Shown here: piece by piece, positions 50,775 to 56,006 of the stretch
Position numbering within the stretch: the first letter of the stretch is position 1
Layout of the letters: each line of letters opens with the position of its first letter
Assembly (NCBI GenBank): GCA_035939775.1
Contig: DASZFO010000014.1
Location: 1-56,006, forward strand
DNA: 56,006 nucleotides
Reading direction: 5' to 3'
Origin: Pirellulales bacterium
Lineage (GTDB): Bacteria > Planctomycetota > Planctomycetia > Pirellulales > DATAWG01
Made by a program: the position numbers and the translations under genes
The notes under the pieces: generated by a model
Seen by the model: only the letters and a program-made list of their open reading frames with translations
What the model was told of the DNA's origin: nothing
The model's database searches: none

Positions 50775-51630
50775 ACAAGGCGCCTGTCTGTTCGTCCAAT
50801 TCCAACTCGACCGTCCCTTGCGCCCCGCCGCGCGAACGGATCACCTCGACACGAAGCCGCCGCGCAGCGGCCGTCTTTCGTACTTCGCACTTCGTACTTC
50901 GTACTTGTGCTCCCTGCTTCGCCGGCGTGACCAAGAGCCGCAGTTCAGCCCACGAGGGTTCGTCGCGGGCTTGCTCGGGGCGCACAATCAAGCCGAGCGT
51001 GCCTCCCGCTTCGGCCGCCAACTGCATCTGCCGGAACCGCCGCTCCCCCAGCTTTCGTGGCCAGCAGAGAACGCTTCCCACTCCGGCCGACCGCAACACT
51101 TGATCGAGCGTCCAGGCCTCGTCCCGATCACTCTGTGGCCGCACGACGACGAACCAGTTCCAATCGATCCCCAAGCCGGCCGCGGCAGGGGGATAAAACA
51201 TTCGCGGCCGATCCACCACCACCAGCGCTCCCGCCTCGCGACAGGCCCGAGCGGCGATCGCCAAAGCCAAAGTCGCCGCGCCGCTCCCGCGCCCCGCGGC
51301 CTTCACATCACTGCCGCGTCCCGTGGCCAATCCATCGCTGCCGCGCCCTGGGTGAAAAAGGGGACGCGACTCGTTTCTAAAACGAGCCGCGTCCCCTTTT
51401 TCTGACGTATCGCTGTCGCGTCTTGCGGCCCTCGCCTCACTGCCGCTACCGGCGGCCAGCCATTCGACCAGCGTTCCCCGGCAAAACCCCCGATCGGCCA
51501 ACAGCCGGTCGAGGGCCGGGCAACCGCTGGAGACGATCTCAGCCGGCCCACGACGATCGCGCTCCCAACTGCGGAGCCGCTCCTGAAGCGAACGGACAAT
51601 GTCGCGGGTCGTTTCAGACTCTCGGGTCAT
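50701..51630 (-). CDS. imuA: ImuA, RecA-like mutasome accessory protein
   Basis: 309 residues from ATG 51630 (GGAGGA upstream); the longer frame to 51774 adds only untranslated leader. It has the RecA/SulA-like ImuA outline: SSGCPALDRLLADRGFCRGT, LVEWLAAGSGS, ATLALAIAARACREAGALVV (after the ATP-loop position), DRPRMFYPPAAAGLGIDWNW, and RRFRQMQLAAEAGGTLGLIV. Between LAAGSGS and GRGSGAATLA lie about 50 extra residues (77-92 from a palindrome, plus copies of GRGSD.KA), placed at the nucleotide-binding loop. A second repeat at 50877-50904 codes for QVRSTKCEVR. First gene of the imuA-imuB-dnaE2 operon. Confidence 0.88.
   Translation of the reverse strand: MTRESETTRDIVRSLQERLRSWERDRRGPAEIVSSGCPALDRLLADRGFCRGTLVEWLAAGSGSEARAARRDSDTSEKGDAARFRNESRPLFHPGRGSDGLATGRGSDVKAAGRGSGAATLALAIAARACREAGALVVVDRPRMFYPPAAAGLGIDWNWFVVVRPQSDRDEAWTLDQVLRSAGVGSVLCWPRKLGERRFRQMQLAAEAGGTLGLIVRPEQARDEPSWAELRLLVTPAKQGAQVRSTKCEVRKTAAARRLRVEVIRSRGGAQGTVELELDEQTGALYESSAVDLASRLAAPAAGGRSTGA
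50877..50904. repeat. heptamer array, four units, inside imuA
   Basis: TTCGTAC, TTCGCAC, TTCGTAC, TTCGTAC on the plus strand, 28 bp. It encodes VRSTKCEVRK on the minus strand, near residues 243-251. Confidence 0.85.
51355..51401. repeat. palindrome inside imuA
   Basis: AAAAAGGGGACGCGACTCGTTT pairs with AAACGAGCCGCGTCCCCTTTTT, one mismatch in about 21 pairs, around a two-base loop region. In frame, it encodes EKGDAARFRNESRPLF. Confidence 0.85.
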
Positions 51631-51655
51631 GCTAGCATCGCTCCTCCGCTGTAAT

Positions 51656-51684
51656 TGTGTACATTTGTATAGATATCTTGTCAA
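51656..51684 (-). promoter_or_regulatory. candidate imuA promoter and LexA-like operator
   Basis: On the minus strand TTGACA (51684-51679) is followed after 17 nt by TACACA (51661-51656), a weak -10. Inside the spacer lies ATACAAATGTAC (51670-51659), containing the palindrome TACA-AA-TGTA. It resembles the TAC-N-GTAC boxes bound by some LexA proteins. Mutasome operons are commonly LexA-controlled; this site is a guess from pattern. Confidence 0.35.
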
Positions 51685-51739
51685 GCAAAGGGCCGCGAAA
51701 TTTTTGCCAGATGGCCGCGCCTCACAAGAGAAATCTTCG

Positions 51740-51813
51740 CCGCCAAGACGCCAAGGACGCCAAGAGGCAATCAACGATCCCGCCCTAACTTGGCGCTCTT
51801 GCCGTCTTGGCGG
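51740..51813. repeat. inverted repeat of GCCAAGAC-type units
   Basis: CCGCCAAGACGCCAAGGACG (arm 51740-51764) and its complement ending in CTTGGCGG (51789-51813), 22 of 25 pairs. It lies between imuA and the DoxX gene. Confidence 0.75.
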
Positions 51814-51838
51814 TTTATCGTCAGGCCAGTAGCTCGGC

Positions 51839-52897
51839 CTAGCTTTTCGCCGGGGCGGCGCCGATCTTCAGGTCCTTGGCTTTGGCGAGCCGCTCGAATC
51901 TAGCGCGGGCGAGTTTCCAGGTCTCGTCTTTGAGCGGCACGGCGCAGGCCCCTTTGCCGTTGCAGCGATTGATGCCGGCCGTGCCGTCGCAGCCTCCATG
52001 CCCTTTGCAATCGTTCAGGCCATTACAAGCGTGGCTGGCGACCGTGGCGCAGTCGCCTTGGCCGGCGCAGGAATTCTTGTGGTCTTTGCCTTTCCCCTTG
52101 CAGGTGTTCAATCCGCGGCAAACGTGAAGATCGCCGGCCAGCATGAGATCGGGATCGGTGCCCGAGGGCGCTTTCGCCTCCATGCTAATTGTGCTTGAGG
52201 CGGTGCTTTCCACGGCCTTATCGTCCTGCGGCGATTTTGCCGAATCGGTTTTCTCCTTCGCGTTGCCAATCTCCGCCGGCGGGGTAGCCGCGCGGCGGAT
52301 CAAGACTCCGGCGGTCAAACCGGCGAGGGCCGCCACCATCAACTTCGCGAATTCGCGCCGGCCGGGACTCATCGATTCGACCGCGTTTGTGGAAAGCGCT
52401 GCGCGCGCCGCGCCTCCTTCGGCCGGCAATCGCCCGAGGAATAATCCCAACAGGCCGTCGAGCGAAATCGTGCCGGAGCCGAACAACAAGACGAGCAGGC
52501 AGGCGAGGAGATATAGAAACTCCGGTGCCGTGACGAAATCATTCGGGTTGGTGAATAGGGCGCGAAACCGGTCGCCGCTATTGGTGGCAAATGCCACCAG
52601 CATATTGAACGCGAGCGGCACGGCGGCCAGCCGCGCGGCCAAGCCAACCACCAGGAGCGCGCCGCATCCCAACTCGGTCGCGCCGGAAAGCACGGCGTTA
52701 GCCTTTGGCCAAAAGATCCCCAGACTTTCGAAGAACTTCGTAGTTCCATCGAGATCGGCAAACTTGTTCCAACCGCTCCTGACAAGCATCGAGCCCCAGT
52801 AGAGCCGCACGATCAACAGAAATAAATCTTGAAGATAAGACAGGCCCCAGACGAAAGCCAGATAACCGCGCCGGCCTCGATCAATCCAGTATTGCAT
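51839..52897 (-). CDS. DoxX-family membrane protein with Cys-rich C-terminal domain
   Basis: 352 residues from ATG 52897, with GGAGGG 6 nt upstream. The N-terminal part (about 20-150) is a four-helix DoxX/TQO-type membrane domain (LIVRLYWGSMLVRSGWNKFA, VLSGATELGCGALLVVGLAA). After a linker with a fifth helix (FAKLMVAALAGLTAGVLI), a nine-Cys domain follows: CRGLNTCKGKGKDHKNSC, CNGLNDCKGHGGC, CNGKGAC, with Asn/Lys/Gly between the cysteines. It resembles the Cys-rich proteins of copper-induced gig/bufferin operons, which also encode a DoxX protein. It is probably a metal-binding or redox protein at the periplasmic side; metal binding is inferred. Confidence 0.75.
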   Translation of the reverse strand: MQYWIDRGRRGYLAFVWGLSYLQDLFLLIVRLYWGSMLVRSGWNKFADLDGTTKFFESLGIFWPKANAVLSGATELGCGALLVVGLAARLAAVPLAFNMLVAFATNSGDRFRALFTNPNDFVTAPEFLYLLACLLVLLFGSGTISLDGLLGLFLGRLPAEGGAARAALSTNAVESMSPGRREFAKLMVAALAGLTAGVLIRRAATPPAEIGNAKEKTDSAKSPQDDKAVESTASSTISMEAKAPSGTDPDLMLAGDLHVCRGLNTCKGKGKDHKNSCAGQGDCATVASHACNGLNDCKGHGGCDGTAGINRCNGKGACAVPLKDETWKLARARFERLAKAKDLKIGAAPAKS

Positions 52898-53111
52898 TTT
52901 GCCCTCCACATAATTCACTCGGCGCACTTGGGGCGCGACCGACAAACATTGTGATTATAAGAGCACCGCGCGAGCAAACGCGAATGGGAGCAAGAAACGT
53001 GCCGCGATTACGACAAGTGAATCGCGATGCGATAATCTCTGCGGATAAATCGAGGCCAACTCGATTCAGGGCCGGTCCAAAGAACCGCTCACGGAGAAGG
53101 GACCAATCCAC

Positions 53112-54557
53112 TTAGTCGCCTCGCCCGGAATCCGGTAAAACGCGCTTGGCGATCGTCATCCCCAGATCGCTGATCCGCCCGCGGAGCGTGCTGCGGGCGA
53201 TACCGAGCAATTGACTGGCCAGCACTTGATTTCCCCCGACCCGCTCGATGATCTCGGGAAGTAGGATGCGGTCGACTTCGCAATGCACGCGGCGATAGAT
53301 ATCGTCCTCGCCCGCGTCGAGCAGATTTCGCGCGTACTCCGCCACATGAAAGCTGCCATCGGGAAGCGCGGTCGGCACACCGGCGTCAGGAGATACCTGG
53401 CAACTTGGCGGCAGACACTCGGGGACGATCGTGTCGCTCACGGCATGCACCAGCGCGTATTTCACGGCGCTCTGCAGTTCGCGGACGTTGCCCGGCCAAG
53501 GATGCTGCCGGAGCAAGGCCATTGCTTCCGGCGAGACCGACCGGACGTTCTTCCCCAGCTCTTGGTTAAACTGTCGAATGAAATAATCCAAAAGCAAGGC
53601 AAGATCATCCAGCCGCTCGCGGAGCGGCGGGAGCCGGATCGCAAACACCTTGAGCCGATAATACAAATCGCGGCGGAACAAACCTTCTTCGACGAGTTCC
53701 TCCAGGTTCTGATTGGTGGCGGCGATCACGCGGACGTTGGCCCGGAGTGTCTTGTTGCTCCCCACGCGCTCGAAGCTGCCATCCTGCAGCACGCGGAGCA
53801 CTTTCGCCTGAGCGGCTAGCGGCATGTCGCCGATTTCATCGAGCAACAACGTGCCGCCATCAACCTGCTGAAACTTGCCGACGCGCAGGTCCGCGGCCCC
53901 GGTGAACGCCCCGCGTTCGTGGCCGAAGAGTTCGCTTTCCAACAGCGGTTCGGGAATCGCGGCACAGTTGATGGCCAGAAACGGTCCCTGGCTGCGGCGA
54001 CTGTAATGATAGATCACCTGAGCGAGCAATTCCTTGCCGACGCCGCTCTCTCCCTCGATGAGCACGGTCACATCTTGCGGGGCGATGCGGCCGATCGCCT
54101 TGTAGACCTCTTGCATGGCGGGCGATTGGCCGACCATGAGTCCTTCGCTTGCAACGCCGTCGTTCGCTTCGCTCCGGCCCGTTGGCGACTCGCCCCGGCG
54201 GATTTCCAGCGCCCTCTGGACGGCGCCGCGAAGCTGATCGAAAGGAACCGGCTTGAGCAAGTATTCATAGGCGCCGCGCTTGGTGGCCTCGATCGCGGTT
54301 TCCATCGTCGAATAGGCCGTGATCATAATCACGGGCAATCGAGAATCGATCGTCGCTATCTCGGAGAACGCGTCCAACCCCGACATGTCCGGCAGGCGCA
54401 CGTCGAGAATGACAACGTCCGGATTCAGCTCACGGACCTTATCGATGCCGTCGCGCGCCGTTTCAGCGGTGACGACCTCCAGTGAATCGCTCCGCAACGC
54501 CTTCTTGAGCGAATAGAGAAGGTTCGGTTCGTCATCGACGATCAAGAGCTTAGGCAC
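53112..54557 (-). CDS. sigma-54-dependent response regulator (NtrC family)
   Basis: 481 residues from GTG 54557, AAGGAG 7 nt upstream; the long open frame upstream is not used. Receiver domain with LLIVDDEPNLL, phospho-acceptor Asp52 in VVILDVRLPDMSG, and TAYSTMETAIEATKRGAYEY followed by LLKP. AAA+ domain with GESGVGKELLAQVIY (Walker A), GHERGAFTGA (the sigma-54 loop), GGTLLLDEIGDM (Walker B). A Fis-type HTH (NQVLASQLLGIARSTLRGRI) is at the C-terminus. It activates sigma-54 promoters after phosphorylation by the kinase just upstream; the start overlaps that gene's stop (GTGCCTAA). Confidence 0.95.
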   Translation of the reverse strand: MPKLLIVDDEPNLLYSLKKALRSDSLEVVTAETARDGIDKVRELNPDVVILDVRLPDMSGLDAFSEIATIDSRLPVIMITAYSTMETAIEATKRGAYEYLLKPVPFDQLRGAVQRALEIRRGESPTGRSEANDGVASEGLMVGQSPAMQEVYKAIGRIAPQDVTVLIEGESGVGKELLAQVIYHYSRRSQGPFLAINCAAIPEPLLESELFGHERGAFTGAADLRVGKFQQVDGGTLLLDEIGDMPLAAQAKVLRVLQDGSFERVGSNKTLRANVRVIAATNQNLEELVEEGLFRRDLYYRLKVFAIRLPPLRERLDDLALLLDYFIRQFNQELGKNVRSVSPEAMALLRQHPWPGNVRELQSAVKYALVHAVSDTIVPECLPPSCQVSPDAGVPTALPDGSFHVAEYARNLLDAGEDDIYRRVHCEVDRILLPEIIERVGGNQVLASQLLGIARSTLRGRISDLGMTIAKRVLPDSGRGD

Positions 54558-56006
54558 TGCTCGCTCCTTCCGCTTGCAGCAACGGACTGGATTCAATCGC
54601 GGCCGGCGGCGGCTGATCTGCCGACAGGGCGGGCCTCGCCGGCAGACTGACGGTGAAAACCGTCCCACCTCCCGTCCGGATTGAAGCGACGATTGATCCG
54701 CCATGCGATTCGGCAATTCGCCGGCAGATGGCCAGGCCGAGCCCCAGCCCCGTCTCCTTCGTGCTGAAAAACGGCTCGAAGATCCGCTCCGCATTCGCGG
54801 CCGGCAGGCCGCGACCGTCATCGGCGACCGTGAGAAAAACCGCGGGAACCGGGATCAGCGTTCCCAGTTCATCGAACGACGCCCGCCTTCCCGAACCGAC
54901 TTCAATCCAAATCGTACCGTGGTCGGCCACGGCGTCCAACGCGTTCAACAACAGATTCAGCGCGACCTGACGGACCTGCGTTTCATCCGCGTCTATCAGA
55001 ACAGGCCGGTCCGGAAAGCACCTATGGATCACGACGTTTCGGCGCGCAGCCCGCGCGGCGAGGATCGCCGCGGTTTGCGATACCACGGGGCGCAAATCGA
55101 TTTCCCTTCGCTCCAACTTCGCCGGCCGGGCGAAATCGAGAAAGCTCTGCAGTAGTTCTTGCAGCCGAGTGATCTCCTCATCCAGCACTTGAAGGTCATA
55201 GCTATCGAGGGCGGCGGCCCCGTCGGATCGCGCCGACTGAACAAGTATCTTGATGCTCATCAGCGGGTTGTGCAGCTCGTGCGCAAGACCTGCCGCGAGT
55301 TGGCCGAGCGCGGCAAGCTGGTCGGCTCGAATCACTTGCCGGTGCGTGGCGTGGAACTTTTCGATCACCGAGTTGACCTCCGCCGCGATCTTTTGAAGCA
55401 CTCCCGCGAGGTCCTCGATGGCAGGATCCTCGTCGATCTCGATGGGGCCAACGACTTGATTCAGGCGCCCGGCCACGTCGCGCAGCGGAATCGTAAGTTG
55501 ATAGACGGTTCGGCGAATGCCCCGGGCCAGGCCGAAGCCTGCCGCCGCGCCCGCCGCCGCACCGCCGATTCCCAACGAGACCAGTGCGAACACGATCCAC
55601 GAGGCCATTGCTTCGTTGTCGTGACTGCGATCAGCCAGCTCCGCTTCGTTGAAATCGAGGTATTGCTTGACGTATGGCAGAACGTCTTCCACTAAGAGCC
55701 TATCCGAGAACCGCCGGGGACTGTCCCCCTTTTGCGAAGTCCGCGGAGCAAAACGGGGGCTGTCCCCATTGCCCCGCGGTTCTCGGATAGGCTCTAAGAC
55801 TTGCGCGTCGACCTTCGGCGGTGGCGGTGCGGAAGCGGCGGAAACATCTTGCGCCAGCTCGCGCAACTGGCCCAAATATCTCGTCAGTCCGTCGTTCATC
55901 TTTGCGACAATGCCGTACTCGGTTTCGGTGGACGCGAAATGAGTCACATCGCCAGCCGCTCGCTCGACATCCTTTTGCATTGCGACGGCCTTGTCGATAA
56001 ACGACC
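54550..56006 (-). CDS. sensor histidine kinase, NtrB-like (5' end outside window)
   Basis: 485 codons, open to the window edge, so the N-terminal sensor part is incomplete. One membrane helix near the frame middle (VFALVSLGIGGAAAGAAAGF), then HAMP-like region, phospho-acceptor LAHELHNPLMSIKILVQSAR, N-box QVALNLLLNALDAVADHG, G-boxes DDGRGLPAAN and ETGLGLGLAICRRIAE. It phosphorylates the NtrC-type regulator translated from the overlapping GTG. A 107-bp palindromic element at 55692-55798 inside the sensor part keeps the frame and adds about 35 residues (REPRGNGDSPRF...QKGDSPRRFSD). Confidence 0.92.
   Translation of the reverse strand, partial: SFIDKAVAMQKDVERAAGDVTHFASTETEYGIVAKMNDGLTRYLGQLRELAQDVSAASAPPPPKVDAQVLEPIREPRGNGDSPRFAPRTSQKGDSPRRFSDRLLVEDVLPYVKQYLDFNEAELADRSHDNEAMASWIVFALVSLGIGGAAAGAAAGFGLARGIRRTVYQLTIPLRDVAGRLNQVVGPIEIDEDPAIEDLAGVLQKIAAEVNSVIEKFHATHRQVIRADQLAALGQLAAGLAHELHNPLMSIKILVQSARSDGAAALDSYDLQVLDEEITRLQELLQSFLDFARPAKLERREIDLRPVVSQTAAILAARAARRNVVIHRCFPDRPVLIDADETQVRQVALNLLLNALDAVADHGTIWIEVGSGRRASFDELGTLIPVPAVFLTVADDGRGLPAANAERIFEPFFSTKETGLGLGLAICRRIAESHGGSIVASIRTGGGTVFTVSLPARPALSADQPPPAAIESSPLLQAEGASSA
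55692..55798. mobile_element. MITE-like palindromic element inside the histidine kinase gene
   Basis: Terminal inverted repeats of 23 bp (55692-55714 and 55776-55798, 22 of 23 matching), wording TAGAGCCTATCCGAGAACCGC, surround an inner palindrome with GGGGACTGTCCCC and CGCGGAGC. Element length 107 bp. No transposase inside. The ends resemble those of some IS5-related elements. Confidence 0.7.

Overview
The window looks like a GC-rich planctomycete chromosome, probably from the Pirellulales or a relative. The clues are a Ser/Thr kinase with a C-terminal leucine-rich tail, PEP-CTERM and PilZ-like proteins of planctomycete style, very long accessory stretches, a peptidoglycan gene cluster without murD, ftsW or ftsZ nearby, and an imuA-imuB-dnaE2 mutasome. 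No rRNA, tRNA or CRISPR array was seen.

Layout. (1) 1-4565: a truncated eukaryote-like Ser/Thr kinase, a secreted NTF2/SnoaL-fold protein and a PilZ-like protein, separated by gene-poor DNA. (2) 4566-21279: an accessory cassette that opens with a divergent XRE-type repressor. Planctomycete-type hypothetical proteins and an orphan GAF histidine kinase follow. Next come a small lipoprotein, DUF1257 proteins and a compact ubiquitin-like conjugation block: a beta-grasp ubiquitin-like protein, a fused E2-like plus Cys-rich RING-like protein, a JAMM protease and an E1/ThiF enzyme. The block is followed by a DnaN-like sliding clamp, small conserved proteins, a probable ssDNA-binding-type protein and a RecB/Cas4-like PD-(D/E)XK nuclease. 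The combination suggests protein modification tied to DNA replication or repair, perhaps of the clamp itself. (3) 21280-27765: two DUF218 proteins, small accessory genes, and broken genes with transposase remnants. (4) 27766-35869: murE, murF, mraY, murG, murC and murB, all intact. (5) 35870-45564: Maf, an RNA pseudouridine synthase, a CFA-type methyltransferase, an FAD reductase, a CHAD protein, a PilZ protein, a secreted protein, a Wza-like export protein and a GH15 enzyme. (6) 45565-56006: the imuA-imuB-dnaE2 operon on the minus strand, a DoxX protein with a Cys-rich tail, and an NtrC-type two-component pair whose kinase runs off the window.

Two themes stand out. First, the accessory part (about 11-27 kb) carries several independent frameshifts, a nonsense codon, truncated copies and IS debris. 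The neighbouring 28 kb of core genes carries none, so the cassette may be decaying rather than badly sequenced. Second, the right half carries many dispersed repeats. These are arrays of four (range three to six) tandem heptamers of the form AGTNNNR, and palindromic elements. Many lie inside the coding regions of imuA, imuB, dnaE2, maf and a histidine kinase without breaking the reading frame.
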